DNA of 64,000 nt from Limonium bicolor (lineage: Eukaryota > Streptophyta > Magnoliopsida > Caryophyllales > Plumbaginaceae): positions 266,548,131-266,612,130 of the forward strand of contig CM041779.1 in assembly GCA_023374045.1 (NCBI GenBank), written 5' to 3'. A program made the position numbers and the translations under genes. The notes under the pieces were generated by a model. It did no database searches. It was not told the origin of the DNA and worked only from the letters and a program-made list of their open reading frames with translations. Below, piece after piece: positions 36,186 through 49,376 of the stretch (its first letter is position 1; every line of letters starts with the position of its first letter).

Positions 36186-36516
36186 TACCGGACCGGACTT
36201 GCGACCGACCTTGCAAGTCCGGTCCATTCCAGTAGCTCAGAGTACCGAAATTCTTCTGGCCGACCGAACTTGCAAGTCCGGTCGCAAGTTCGGTCGATTC
36301 CAGTAGCTATTCTCGGGAAATTTTTCTGGCCGACCGAACTTGCAAGTCCGGTCGCAAGTTCGGTCGATTCCAGTAGGTTACAGACGGGGAAAATTTCTGG
36401 TCCGACCGAACTTGCAAGTCCGGTCGCAAGTTCGGTCGATTCCAGTAGCTCACCCGTCTTTGTAAGTCTGGGCTCGACCGAACTTGCAAGTCCGGTCGCA
36501 AGTTCGGTCCGGCCCA
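36186..36516. repeat. Five-unit ~70-bp inverted-repeat array, LARD-C 3' LTR
   Basis: Units near 36190, 36260, 36331, 36402 and 36472 carry GACCGAACTTGC-AAGTCCGGTC-GCAAGTTCGGTC. They are homologous to the LTR-C array. The right LTR copy is at 46050-46376. Confidence 0.9.
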
Positions 36517-37385
36517 GTATTTGCATTTTACTTTCTGTTTTCAGTCCTCTCTTTTACCCAATACTTCCCCATTGTTCCTACACTTAATCCCACACGTTTT
36601 AACACTAATTTAACCTTCTAATACACCTTAGTTCATCCACCAAACTCCTTACTAAGTCCATCAATCAATCTTACACAACTTCCTCACTTCTTTTCCCAAC
36701 CAATGTAACAGTTTTTTTTTTGTTTTACCTATGCTACAGATTTTTGTTGCAACTCCTACCACTCAATACTTCCTCTATCAATGTCACTCCTAGCATCCCA
36801 AATACGTCTCCAAACAACTACAACATCTATACCCGAGTCCAACACTCTTTTTACCAATTCTTACACACTAATTTTTCCCAACTTCTCCATACATTCTTAT
36901 ATCCTTTTGCTACAGATTTTCACACTTCTTGTTTCTCTTACTACCACTACCTCTCCATCACTACTAACATACCTACTAACTCCAATACACACTTTGGTTC
37001 TCCCATTCACCAAGTCATCCATAAATGTACATTTCCCACCAAAAATTTGCCATAGCTTACCTACTTTTCCTTACTTCTCCACATACACATTTTCACCAAA
37101 ATCATTCCTATTCTAGCCACACCCATACAAGGGTCCTACCAGCAATTAAACAAATATAAATCCATCCCAATACACCAATACTCCATCAAACATCAATACT
37201 AATACTCATACACAACCATTTGGCTCCGAGGCCTACAATTCACATACTAATGCACAAATACTCAAACTTACTCACAATTACTCAATTCCCAATACTACAA
37301 TACCAATACAATAGTTTAGGTTCTTTTATTTGTTTACCCATTCCATTACTCTAATGCATAAAATTAACATTAAGAGGGAGCTCTT

Positions 37386-37756
37386 ACCTTGAGCTTATAT
37401 TTCTTCATTCCTTTTCCAATTCTCTTCTTTCTTTCTTGCCCAAATCGGCCATATGGGGAATGGAGTTACCAAACTCCATTCCCACCACCCAAAGCACATA
37501 AAACAAGTGCAATTAAACTACTAATCCTTAAATTACTGCTAATTCATTTAAAGTGTTAAAACACAATTTCTAGGGTTTACCTTTTGAAGCTTTTAAGAAG
37601 GGTTTTAGCTCTTGGTTCAAGAAGGTGAATCCACCACCATTGCAAGGTTGATATTATGCTCAAAACAGAGAGAGAAAAAACAAGGTATTACATATGGGTA
37701 AAAATCGGTTATGAGAGGAGATGGTGGAAACATGAGTTTTTCATGTAGATTTTTAC
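37386..37756 (-). other. Triple 5' splice-site-like cluster of LARD-C 3' LTR
   Basis: AACAAG|GTAAAA (37756), CAAAAG|GTAAAC (37580) and CTCAAG|GTAAGA (37387), 176 and 193 nt apart. The right LTR carries the same three. Confidence 0.5.
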
Positions 37757-38703
37757 CTTGTTGGAAAGAGGAGACTCCAAGCTCCACAATGGTGTGCTTT
37801 TCTCTTCAAATGGGGAAAACCCATGGAGATGAAACTCATCCTTTTCGAATTTTGAAAAGAGGGAAATGTAGAGGAGGATGAGGGGATTACAAATATGTAC
37901 TTATTTTTGTGATTGAAGCTCAAATGGAGATGAAGCAAGGAGAAGAAGATGAAGCTTCCATGGTTGTAGAGGGGGAGCTCAAATCGCAGCCAGAGGAAGG
38001 AGAAAGAGAGGGAGTACGGTGGGGAAGAAGGAAATGGGAGAGAGAGAAGAAAAGTGAGAGGTGAGAGAGTATGTAAGGTACTTTTACCTTTTTCACTTTA
38101 TTTGCTTTTTGCTCTCTTACTTAATTAGCTAGTTACATGTGTGTGTGAGGGGGTTATCTAACTTATTAAAAATCGGTCCCACTCAGTATTACCAGTTGGA
38201 GCGTTTTTCGTCTTTTACGGAAAACGCTCGTTATTTCACCCGGTTTAGATACCGTTCACTAACCGGGCCCGTTTTCCGGAATTTCCTCGTTTAATTATTT
38301 TTGTTGACTATTAAGCTCCCTTAAATGCTTATTAATTATTATTTAATGATTTATAATTTTTACGGGTCCGTTTGACCCCTTAGAGTCACGTTTTCGGGTT
38401 TTCTCGAAAAACGCGCTCTAAAGCTCTATTAGTGTTTTAATTCATTATTTGGATCCGTTTCCTTCGGGAGTTGTTCCCATATTATTTAGGTCTTATTAAA
38501 CCTTTGGAATCCATATAATACGCTAACCGAGGTCTCATACCTCCTATGGTTATTTAACGCTTATTTAGCGTTTTTCGCCTTTTAAGCATTTCTTTATTTC
38601 TTTTGGATTTATTTTTCCTTACCAATATTACTTAAACATTATTAGGCACTTAAATACCTATGAGATTAATTTTAATCCCTATATTTAATTTCGGGGTATT
38701 TCA

Positions 38704-38736
38704 ATCTACCCCCTTAGGAACTTTGTCCTCAAAGTT
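38704..38736 (-). promoter_or_regulatory. LARD-C terminal PPT with hairpin
   Basis: In element sense AACTTTG-AGGA-CAAAGTT (38736-38719), then CCTAAGGGGGTAGAT directly before the LTR. Confidence 0.82.
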
Positions 38737-39922
38737 GTTCGAGGTTACAGGTTTACAATGCTTACTTATTCTTACGTGTCTAATACCAAAGCCATACCTT
38801 CTTCCTTCTTACAATTCCCAAATCCGTTACTCAGTGTCTCTACATACCATACCATACCAATGTACTATAGTTATTCCAATCCTCATTATTACCGACCATC
38901 CGGTTCTTCATTACCAAATTTATACATACATACAATGCAAGGCTATCCCTAAAGCGATGCAATACACATTCCAATCCCGCAGGCGCTCAGGTCACCTAGA
39001 CACGAGACTCCTCTATGTCCCGCCGCCCTTGGAATAATACAACCTAATATACTACTATCTTCTCCCGTACCAGCTTCCAACAAATACTTTAGTCTCTAGT
39101 CTAAGGATAATCCTTCCCCACGGCTACATAGAAACCCTTCTAAAACATACAACTCCAGATTCCAAATGTTCATCATCTACTATGTGTGATTTTTGTGACC
39201 ACTTAAGGGGAGCTTCAAGAATCATTCGACCCTGATGTGATCAGCATCAGTGTTGAACTATCTTTCCACCCCAATTTGTGTTCGGTTTCCCTTGATCTGA
39301 TCAGGATCAAGTTCGACTTCCCATATCAGTTTCAAACAAGCAAATAATTTAGTTGTTTTCATTTTCTATCTTTTTATTCTTTCTAGTCGTGATTACAAAT
39401 CCATACATCTCCAAAGGATGGAATCAGTCCATCGATCGTCCTCACTCTACTTCCCAAATGGTTTACTCCATGGTTCAATCCTAATGCTCATTTCATCAAC
39501 CTTCACTACTTCCATCCATTACTCACCATCATCTCCTATATTCTAACTAAGGAATACTACACTTATAAGATTTAGTTGACTTCAATTGTTTCAACTATTT
39601 ACTTACGATTCCACTACTCATAAGCTTCATTCATCTACTATCCTCATTCATTTCGTACTACTTCTTCAAAGGTTACAATACTTGTGGAGCTCCGTCCACT
39701 ACTCATTACTTTTCTTTTACTAATACTCTTACACTGGTGTTACAAGATAGGTACATTCCTCCTATGGTATTTGCATGTTTAATGCCTAGTTACCATAATT
39801 ACAATATGAATGAGTACTTATGTTTGTTTAACATAGTACCAATCATCAATTTGATTCTCATTTGTGCTATGCACATTACGGTTTAAGTGTTTTATTCATA
39901 AAACTTACATTAAGCGGTTTTT

Positions 39923-39960
39923 GCTCTACCCCCCTTAAAAGGGATTACGCCCACGTAATC
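39923..39960 (-). promoter_or_regulatory. LARD-C internal PPT with hairpin
   Basis: GATTACG-TGGG-CGTAATC (39960-39943), then CCTTTTAAGGGGGGTAGAGC. It lies 1.2 kb from the terminal PPT. Compare GGGTACG...CGTACCC in M1 and P1. Confidence 0.75.
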
Positions 39961-42900
39961 TACCATATGTTATTATTATTAAACATTGGTTTAGTCAGTT
40001 TGGGCAAACCGAAGCGTTTAGCTTACTACTATATACTATAGAATATGCTCTGGTCAAAGGGTCTTAACCATACCAACGGTTTAGTCTTTGCACCAAGAGT
40101 TCCTATATGAGTTTATTTAACTCATCGTTAATTCGGTTCTAGCCTATCAGGATTAAAGGCATTAATAGCCATTTTGCTATACTTACTAGCTGGGGCCCAC
40201 TAGCTTCTGCTGCGCGACCCTGATAACTCGGGTTATTTACCCTTCGTGCTATCCTTAATGTACTATGCATCACCTTTTATCCGTCTATTATGGGCATAAG
40301 GTTTATTAAACAAATGCGGCATTCTTTTACCGTGTTTGAACTCAAGGAGTTGTAGGTTTATAACCAGCTCTCTGGTAATCTACTGCACATGCTATTCGTG
40401 CTTCCACGATTATTCGTTAAGTTCCTCCGACTTTTTGTCGGGCGAGGTTAAGTCACTACTTAGTTGTAGTACTTCCTCTGTTGTCAGTAGCTTCTGAATT
40501 ATACCAGTTCTCCTGGTTCAGTACAAGTGTTCTTTACTTCTATGACCTTGCATTGATATGCGTCGGTCCTAGTGACTTCCCTGTATCTCCTTTCACCTTA
40601 TATTCCAATGGAATTCACATCTTGTGATTACTAGTGTGTTGTACACTCTTCGTGCTCCTTTGGCCTTAGGCCGCACGGTTGTTGCTAAGCTCGCTTAACT
40701 GGTTTATGCCATGTTTGTTGGTGAAAAGAAAGGTTTGCTACGATTTACATTCTCCATAACCCTAGCCATCCCATTAGATCATTAGCTGCACAAGTGCAAT
40801 ACCAAAACACTCAGTCATACAGAGTGCAGAGGCGTAAACGCTTGACAGTAAGTCCCTTATGTGATAGGAAAGAATATTTATGCCTGTCATCTCGTACTTA
40901 TACTCCGTGTCATTATCTGCTACTTCCTCATCTCGGTCGCTTGTTGCGCACCGTATTCTTACTCATTATACAACGTTGTTTTTACGGTTCCTGTTACTGT
41001 GGTAGCTCCTCTTTACTTATTGCCATAGACATTGGCACCATTTCCTTATGGTGTAAATATACTAGGTGGTTCCTAGTTCATATGCATAACGGTTGTTGTA
41101 GCATACCGCAATGTTACCATCTCCCCATTGTGGGGATGTTTTTATTTCAATTCGGGTTTCCTGTGTAGGTTAGCTTACCTCACATTAGTTCCTCATTCAT
41201 GATATAATTTGCCAAATAACCTGGTTGACCAAGGATGAGGTAACTTATCGGGTTATAAGCTCTCTTGAGCGTTGGTCATTCTTGGTGTGCAATGTGCACT
41301 CTCCTTGATTGTTTTTGGCAATTACTGTCTTCCCGTGCTGAGCGTTGATTATAGGCTAGCTGTGTGTAGTTCTACTCGTATGTGCATCACCGGGACATCC
41401 CAAGAAGCTTCAAGGGTTTTCTGGTCCCGTTCTCCAATTGGAGAGTATTTTATCATTGGTAGATGAAGGTTCTTGTTGAGAGGTTAGTTACCACTCATAG
41501 GTCTCATGGAAAGGTTTACCATGTTGGTGTTTACACAATGGTTCACCACATGCGTGGGTGCATATGGAGTATACTTACTCCTTTAAGTCGTGATAGTTTG
41601 GATATCTCATTTCCTTATTCCATCGCCCCTTGGCAATATCTACATGCGTAGGCTTATTGTTATAATAGATGGGAACCTTTCTAAGGGTTCACATCTTCAC
41701 CACTTTGGTGGTCTTTGGTTATTGAGAGGTAGTTTCCTCGAGTTTCCTGTAGGGTCCAAGTGTGGACTAGGCCAATGTTGGCACTATTATGATTTCTATG
41801 CCTCTGTGTTACCATTGCTACAGAAGGCATGCAGGTAATTAAAAGTTTGTCAACTGTATACTAGACTGGTACTCTAGTACAGTGACACTGAGGTGGCCAT
41901 TACTCCGAGCCACTCAGGATGTTGGGTTTAAACTGATGGTCCCGTTGTTGATTTCTTGTCGTATGAGATAATATCTCTTGCAAGTCTTGCTCTCAAATGG
42001 TGTGGGTTATGCAGCCATTAGGGTTTACATAACATAACTGGTTGATGGCTTTTAAGCCGTATTGCTGCGAGCTATGCTCTTTGCAAGCTGCATATGTCTG
42101 TTTCTACTCCTTGTATACCGTCACAGGTTAGAGGTGTTGCAGGGCTCCATGGTAAGTCGTGACATCACGCTTCCGTTCATAGGAGACCCTTTAGGCAATC
42201 TGGTGTTAGTTCGGGCCTTCAGGTAATTTAGGGTATTTCCTGTTAAGTGAAATCCCTTCGGTGTCCTAACCGAATGTTCGTTTTAGATCTAGTGCTCATA
42301 TCATTATACTTGTTCAACTGTTGTTAACGCAGACACCCTTCAAGGATCGCTCCTGGGTGTTGGTAGTTATGCCGTTACATCCGGCTAACGTTTATAACAT
42401 GTGTTGTCCTCCATACCGTCTTATGGTATTGCATTAAGCTATCTCCTTTCGGGTTATGACGTCTCTCGTTCTTGGGTAGACTGTTTACGCTTGCTCCTAG
42501 TATTCTTGACTAGGTTTATATTCCTCTCCAATGATGGGTTGTGCTCCGTAGTAGTCTTGTGATTGCTCTTGGGAATTCCGCCCCGTTTGTTGAGCATTGT
42601 TAGGTTCACGTTAGGCATTCGCCTTCATGTGTTTAGGCTGGGCATTCCATCCAGCTGTCAGGTAATTGCTTGGATTATTTGAGACATACCCAATGTCTAT
42701 ACTTATTAGTCTGTGCTTTTGCACTTCCTAGTTCTTATTCCTCATCTTCAGGTGGATTCTCTGAGTCCCTTGATACTTGATCGTCTGAGGTGTCCAGCTG
42801 TTCTGTTTGAACTCACTCACGGTCCGTAGAACGGAGTTGACTACTTCCCGTGAGTCGCACACTACATGTATACATACGTGGGGTACCATATTGATACGTT

Positions 42901-43371
42901 ACCACTTACCCAACTATATGTCGGGCCCGCAAGCTCCTTCGGAGTGCGGTTGTCCCACATCCTGTAGCGGGTATACTCGTAGTGTTCGTCACACGCCTAG
43001 GTGAAGTATTCTGTTGTCAACTCCTCTTGTATCATCCCATGATACTCACCGTAATGCTGTTGGTCTGGTTTTAAAATCCGAGGTTTTTAAAAGAGGGTTG
43101 TGGTTTTGGAAAGAAAATTTTGGGTTTTAAAACAATGGTTCGGTGTTAAAAGAAATCTCCCATGGCATAGCCACATTTGAGGTCTTGACCAAGTCTAGCC
43201 TCTCGCTGACTGGTATGTTCTAAATACAATGGTCGGGCTGTTAGGCCTTTCCAAGGTTCCATATGTCTGGTTGTTAGGATGTGTGATCCTGTGATTGTTT
43301 CGTTACAGTCACCGTACATTACTATGTACTTGTGACGTGTTAGTGTCCCTTTACATATCTCTGTCTTTACT

Positions 43372-43391
43372 GCACTTGCCGTGGCAAGTGC
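43372..43391 (-). other. Conserved hairpin in LARD internal domain
   Basis: GCACTTGCC-GT-GGCAAGTGC, a perfect 9-bp inverted repeat. It is kept in LARD3 at 61580-61599 as GCACTTGC-TATG-GCAAGTGC. Confidence 0.6.
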
Positions 43392-44332
43392 ATGGTACTG
43401 GTGGTTTTTGGGTAATCTTATACCAATCTTGGTAGGGTTTCCATTTGTGTTTGTTAGTCTTGTTGGTGCGTCCCTCGATCTTATTGATCTATAATTGATA
43501 TACTCGCTCCTTTAGGTAGCTTCTTGGTGGTCTAGACATGGCTGTCGTAGATCTGGGTACTCCTCCACTCCTTGGAGGTTCCCGTTCTATTTGGTTTAGT
43601 GTCGCTCCTTGTGGCTCGTTCCCACACATTTGTGGTGGTTACTGAGCCTTCCTTGTTTGGGCACTACGCTTGTAGTCCTATTGGTTTATATCTCATGGTT
43701 GTTCTTGTAGTTGTCTGAGCTATATTGGCTAGGTGTTGCAACCTTAATGGTGTCGTAGTTTTGGAGTTAACCGCTTCCGACTATGTCCTTAGTTAGCTAG
43801 CATACCGTTGGTGGTATTATTCAAGTATTACTATCCCGTAGACTTGTGTCTCGGGTTCCGTTACTGCTCCCTTTTTCGTTCCCTTGCACGGTTAGTGCTT
43901 CTTCCTGCTTTTGGTTGACTAGCTAGGTTTCGCGACTGCTAAGCACGTCGCCCCATGCTGTTGTAAGTTGTAGCCTCCTTGTGGTTGGAGTGCTTATTCC
44001 ACCGCTATTAAGTGCGGGTATTGTTGTTCAACCGGGATCCATCTCCGGGTCTTCCATTTCTTCGTACCTACTATATGTCAGGTTCTTGTTTACTTGTATG
44101 ATTACTTCCCAACTGCCAGATCGGGTTTTCCCGAGTGTGAGAGGATTTTCCTTCCCTCTGGCGTTCTTTCCCAAGTTATACAATGGGTTTGCGGAGGGCA
44201 GGTCTGGTATAGTAGGTATCCGGTACACACCGGTAGTTCCTAACTAGCATATCTCTAATGCTAACACTCAGCCCTTAGCCCTAAGCTTCTAATTCTTAAC
44301 TCGGTATTCCTAAACTCGGTATTTCCAGTCAT

Positions 44333-44358
44333 CATAGCGATACTTCGCTCTGATACCA
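44333..44358 (-). promoter_or_regulatory. LARD-C primer binding site
   Basis: TGGTATCAGAGC in element sense (44358-44347), five bases after the LTR. A stem CAGAGCGA...TCGCTATG (one mismatch) overlaps it. Confidence 0.88.
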
Positions 44359-44363
44359 CTTTT

Positions 44364-47300
44364 TGTAACACCCCTACCATTAATATAGTGCTTACCGCCC
44401 AATTTCCTTACATATCAGATACACGCAGCGGATATATGCTTACATACAATGGGGATACAATGCCGTTAGTCACCCACGTGACTAACAAGGCTACTACTTC
44501 TACATACAGCATCGGTCTGATGGACCGGAATCCCGAGTACTACAAGTCTACAATACATTCTCCGTTTACCAAATACTACTACAATCTTCATTCAATACAA
44601 TACTCCAAGTACAATACAGTATAATCTACATACCGAGTTTACTAGGTTCCTTATACAAGTATAATACCTCTTCCAGTTCATACATACTCACTAAGAGACT
44701 ACCTACTACCCATTCCTCACTACTACATTACTTTCTAAATACAAGGGGTGTGCTAGTTAATACACCTCTACATTCTGCTACTACTATCCAATGTAGTCAC
44801 CGGTCTCGTGCCTTGACCACATTCGCTTCGGGTACCTGCACACTAAAAAATGTCCCCCGAAGGGGTCAGCTTTCGCCGAGCATGATAACCGCATACCCCG
44901 CGTACTAGTGAGGGTACGCCGACCACTTGGTCGAATACATGCGGTTCGTTTTCATACAAACATACATGCATACGTGCTCTTATACACAATACAAGAATAC
45001 TTACGCAAGCATACATACATACACTTCGTTGCATACAGGGAATGCAATATAACCATCCAATACATACTTACCTTCTTCCGAATACACATACTCAGTACAT
45101 ACACAAGTACAGTTCTTGTTAGCTTCATTGGTCCACCCGGGTTAATCGGGTGGAGATTACTCTTTTACTCATTATTCCATACATACACATACATACTCAT
45201 ACTCATACTTACTTACGGATCCATACTCACTTACTCTTACTCTTACTCAAGTTAAGTCGTCGGGACCTCCGGCCCTGGGGACTACACCGTCCCACCTCCG
45301 GGATTTACTTGACTCACCAATCCGGGATGCTACCCATTTAAGGGATTTGGGCCGTGGACCAGTTTAAGAGTCAGGAATTGCAGCCAACCTCTTGTGACTC
45401 CGCATCCTCACGCGTGGCCGAAGCTATATCGGACTTGTACTCATTCCAAATTACTCACTTAAGTTAGGAGTTAGATAGTTAGGAATTAGCACAAGTCAAC
45501 ATCCAAGCCACAATACTACAATACCCATATACACATACATACGAATACATTACAATATACAAGTACACTACAAAATACAATACGCATCATCATCATTCAT
45601 TGTTTCATGAATTATACAAACTATTGTTCAAGACAAATATCGAGAACCATGTAAACAAGCACAAGTAAGTGCAATATAATCCGATTCATGCATTTATCTT
45701 ATTAGGTGGTCAAATAAGCACACAAATCGGGGTAACCAGATTAGGATACAGGGCATGAAGAAATCATACCTTTCACCGTTGTACTTGTATCCCAACGTTC
45801 CTTCGGTGTTCACAAATCAATTCCTATTATATACATGCAGTTGAATGATTAAATCTAACTACCATTACTTAACTCATACTTACTATGTCCTTATACTTCT
45901 TACACTTACACTTTACTTACTTACTTTTCATTACTTAGGTTTTACTTTCTTACTTAACTTTGGCATGCTTTCATACATGTACATATATATGTAGGTACAT
46001 ACATATATGTATATATGCATATTATTTAATTTAAATAATATTTTTTTTTGACCGGACCGGACTTGCGACCGACCTTGCAAGTCCGGTCCATTCCAGTAGC
46101 TCAGAGTACCGAAATTCTTCTGGCCGACCGAACTTGCAAGTCCGGTCGCAAGTTCGGTCGATTCCAGTAGCTATTCTCGGGAAATTTTTCTGGCCGACCG
46201 AACTTGCAAGTCCGGTCGCAAGTTAGGTCGATTCCAGTAGGTTACAGACGGGGAAAATTTCTGGTCCGACCGAACTTGCAAGTCCGGTCGCAAGTTCGGT
46301 CGATTCCAGTAGCTCACCCGTCTTTGTAAGTCTGGGCTCGACCGAACTTGCAAGTCCGGTCGCAAGTTCGGTCTGGCCCAGTATTTGCATTTTACTTTCT
46401 GTTTTCAGTCCTCTCTTTTACCCAATACTTCCCCATTGTTCCTACACTTAATCCCACACGTTTTAACACTAATTTAACCTTCTAATACACCTTAGTTCAT
46501 CCACCAAACTCCTTACTAAGTCCATCAATCAATCTTACACAACTTCCTTTCCCAACCAATGTAACAGTTTTTTTTGTTTTACCTATGCTACAGATTTTTG
46601 TTGCAACTCCTACCACTCAATACTTCCTCTATCAATGTCACTCCTAGCATCCCAAATACGTCTCCAAACAACTACAACATCTATACCCGAGTCCAACACT
46701 CTTTTTACCAATTCTTACACACTAATTTTCCCAACTTCTCCATACATTCTTATATCCTTTTGCTACAGATTTTCACACTTCTTGTTTCTCTTACTACCAC
46801 TACCTCTCCATCACTACTAACTACCTACTAACTCCAATACACACTTTGGTTCTCCCATTCAACCATCCATAAATGTACATTTCCCACCAAAAATTTGCCA
46901 TAGCTCACCTACTTTTCCTTACTTCTCCACATACACATTTTCACCAAAATCATTCCTATTCTAGCCACACCCATACAAGGGTCCTACCAGCAATTAAACA
47001 AATATAAATCCATCCAATACACCAATACTCCATCAAACATCAATACTAATACTCATACACAACCATTTGGCTCCGAGGCCTACAATTCACATACTAATGC
47101 ACAAATACTCAAACTTACTCACAATTACTCAATTCCCAATACTACAATACCAATACAATAGTTTAGGTTCTTTTATTTGTTTACCCATTCCATTACTCTA
47201 ATGCATAAAATTAACATTAAGAGGGAGCTCTTACCTTGAGCTTATATTTCTTCATTCCTTTTCCAATTCTCCTCTTCTTTCTTTCTTGCCCAAATCGGCC

Positions 47301-48551
47301 ATATGGGGAATGGAGTTACCAAACTCCATTCCCACCACCCAAAGCACATAAAACAAGTGCAATTAAACTACTAATCCTTAAATTAGTGCTATTCATTTAA
47401 AGTGTTAAAACACAATTTCTAGGGTTTACCTTTTGAAGCTTTTAAGAGGGGTTTTAGCTCTTGGTTCAAGAAGGTGAATCCACCACCATTGTAAGGTTGA
47501 TATTATGCTCAAAAGAGAGAGAGAGAAAAACAAGGTATTACATATGGGTAAAAATCAGTTATGAGAGGGGATGGTGGAAACATGAGTTTTTCATGTAGAT
47601 TTTTACCTTGTTGGAAAGAGGAGACTCCAAGCTCTACAATGGTGTGCTTTTCTCTTCAAATGGGGAAAACCCATGGAGATGAAACTCATCCTTTTCGAAT
47701 TTTGAAAAGAGGGAAATGTAGAGGAGGATGAGGGGATTACAAATATGTACTTATTTTGTGATTGAAGCTCAAATGGAGATGGAGCAAGGAGAAGAAGATG
47801 AAGCTTCCATGGTTGTAGAGGGGGAGCTCAAATCGCAGCCAGAGGAAGGAGAAAGAGAGGGAGTACGGTGGGGAAGAAGGAAATGGGAGAGAGAGAAGAA
47901 AAGTGAGAGGTGAGAGAGTATGTAAGGTACTTTTACCTTTTTCACTTTATTTGCTTTTTGCTCTCTTACTTAATTAGCTAGTTACATGTGTGTGTGAGGG
48001 GGTTATCTAACTTATTAAAAATCGGTCCCACTCAGTATTACCAGTTGGAGCGTTTTTCGTCTTTTACGGAAAACGCTCGTTATTTCACCCGGTTTAGATA
48101 CCGTTCACTAACCGGGCCCGTTTTCCGGAATTTCCTCGTTTAATTATTTTTGTTGACTATTAAGCTCCCTTAAATGCTATTAATTATTTTAATGATTTAT
48201 AATTTTTACGGGTCCGTTTGACCCCTTAGAGTCACGTTTTCGGGTTTTCTCGAAAAACGCGCTCTAAAGCTCTATTAGTGTTTTAATTCATTATTTGGAT
48301 CCGTTTCCTTCGGGAGTTGTTCCCATATATTATTTAGGTCTTACTAAACCTTTGGAATCCATATAATACGCTAACCGAGGTCTCATACCTCCTATGGTTA
48401 TTTAACGCTTATTTAGCGTTTTTCACCTTTTAAGCATTTCTTTATTTCTTTTGGATTTATTTTTCCTTACCAATATTACTTAAACATTATTAGGCACTTA
48501 AATACCTATGAGATTAATTTTAATCCCTATATTTAATTTCGGGGTATTTCA
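44364..48551 (-). repeat. LARD-C 5' LTR
   Basis: Near-identical to 34501-38703. Array at 46050-46376, G-box hairpin at 44464-44485. Promoter-like AAATAAAGTGAAA lies near 47950, upstream of a CT-rich leader. Confidence 0.92.
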
Positions 48552-48576
48552 GGGGGATTATGGTAAGGTTTGGTTG

Positions 48577-48701
48577 GGAGTTGATGTCTATATTCGCTTT
48601 AACTCCCTCTCTGTTATTGGTTGTCTTTCCTTCTTGGATTTCAATCACCCACTAGCCTAGTTAAAGGCTTTCCTACCTGACTTTTGTTCGGGCTAGGGGG
48701 A
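48577..48701 (+). repeat. ~120-bp tandem duplication, right unit
   Basis: Second copy of 34378-34500 in the inner solo LTR. Confidence 0.75.
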
Positions 48702-48710
48702 TTGGTGTAT

Positions 48711-48820
48711 GGTGTGATCGGTTCTATATTAAGACCGACACTTCTAGATAAAGTTATGGTGTGATGGTGTGATCGGTTCTATATTAAGACCGACACATCT
48801 AAGTAAAGTTATTGTGTAAC
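48711..48820 (+). repeat. Two-unit ~57-bp tandem repeat
   Basis: Two copies of TATGGTGTGATCGGTTCTAT...AAGACCGACAC. Each holds CGGT/ACCG arms that could pair. Confidence 0.8.
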
Positions 48821-49354
48821 GAGCTTAACACGAGACTGAAATCATTCTCTAGGCTTACCAAGTTTGACTTACTAATGCTTGGTTCGTTTCTCTCAAGGGA
48901 TTCGTTCCTATTATGTTATGTGTGTGTTGTTGCTATGCAATGAGTATTGCTATGCTTATAGGTGTTGTATGTATGTTAATGTGTTATGTGTTTATGGTTC
49001 TACATGCATGATTTAAATATAATCAACTGCATGCTTAGACGGCAATTAGTTGTGCACGGCCCGGTAGTATGCGGGCTGCACGATTACCATACCACCCTTT
49101 TTCCTTTCAGGTACAATGAAGCTGGAAGCCGTTCGAGAGTAGGACGGGGTGGTTGTTTGTATATGGGTAGTTATTTAATTGCTTATGAATTGTAGGAGTA
49201 GTAAGACCGAAACTGTTATCGGCATTAGTTTGTAAATACTCGGTACAGTGGGAATGTAATGTATATTGGTTTTTAGAAATGGAACGGGGTTGTATTGTGT
49301 AAGTGCTCGGGAATCCGGTCCATCAGACCGATACAATGTATAAGAGTTAGCCTT

Positions 49355-49376
49355 GTTAACCACGTGGGTGGCTAAC
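49355..49376 (+). promoter_or_regulatory. G-box hairpin, inner solo LTR
   Basis: GTTAACCAC-GTGG-GTGGCTAAC. Counterparts: GTTAGTCAC-GTGG-GTGACTAAC in LARD-C and GTTAGCCAC-GTGG-GTGGTTAAC in LARD3 (element sense). Confidence 0.55.

Larger units (their letters stand above)
34501..38703 (-). repeat. LARD-C 3' LTR
   Basis: Element order from 38703: CT-rich leader (about 38090-37990), donors GT 37756, 37580 and 37387, five-unit array 36516-36186, TA-rich run near 36110-36180, hairpins with GACCCC-TTTG-GGGGAC near 35010-34990, acceptor TTTTTTAGTGTGCAG|GTAC (AG 34975-34974), CGGTC-CATCA-GACCG (34665-34651) and G-box hairpin with perfect 9-bp arms (34624-34603). Confidence 0.92.
38737..44332 (-). other. 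LARD-C non-coding internal domain
   Basis: No recognisable gag, protease, RT or integrase on either strand. The longest open frame (124 codons, 40794-41168) is on the antisense strand and has no domain. Short colinear blocks are shared with LARD3: 39211-39310 with 58178-58280; 40788-40853 with 59590-59655; 42345-42370 with 60545-60570; 42928-42962 with 61097-61132; 42990-43023 with 61160-61195; hairpin 43372-43391 with 61580-61599. The conservation argues for non-coding functions such as packaging or RNA structure. Confidence 0.8.
34501..48551 (-). mobile_element. LARD-C: complete non-coding large retrotransposon derivative
   Basis: A 14.05-kb minus-strand element with two 4.2-kb LTRs (34501-38703 and 44364-48551), PBS, PPT and TSD, and a 5.66-kb internal domain without gag or pol. 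The two LTRs differ only by scattered substitutions and 1-4-base indels, so it is young. The LTR type matches P1's LTR-C (same start TGAAATACCCCG and same array unit), making a P1-like element its probable enzyme source. It fits the LARD class, non-autonomous elements with long LTRs. Confidence 0.92.

Noticed and set aside
40794..41168. 124-codon open frame in LARD-C interior
   Set aside because: Antisense to the element, no domain, and the homologous LARD3 region lacks a matching frame.
47728..47913. Glu/Arg-rich open frame in LARD-C 5' LTR
   Set aside because: Complement of the CT-rich leader. Low complexity.
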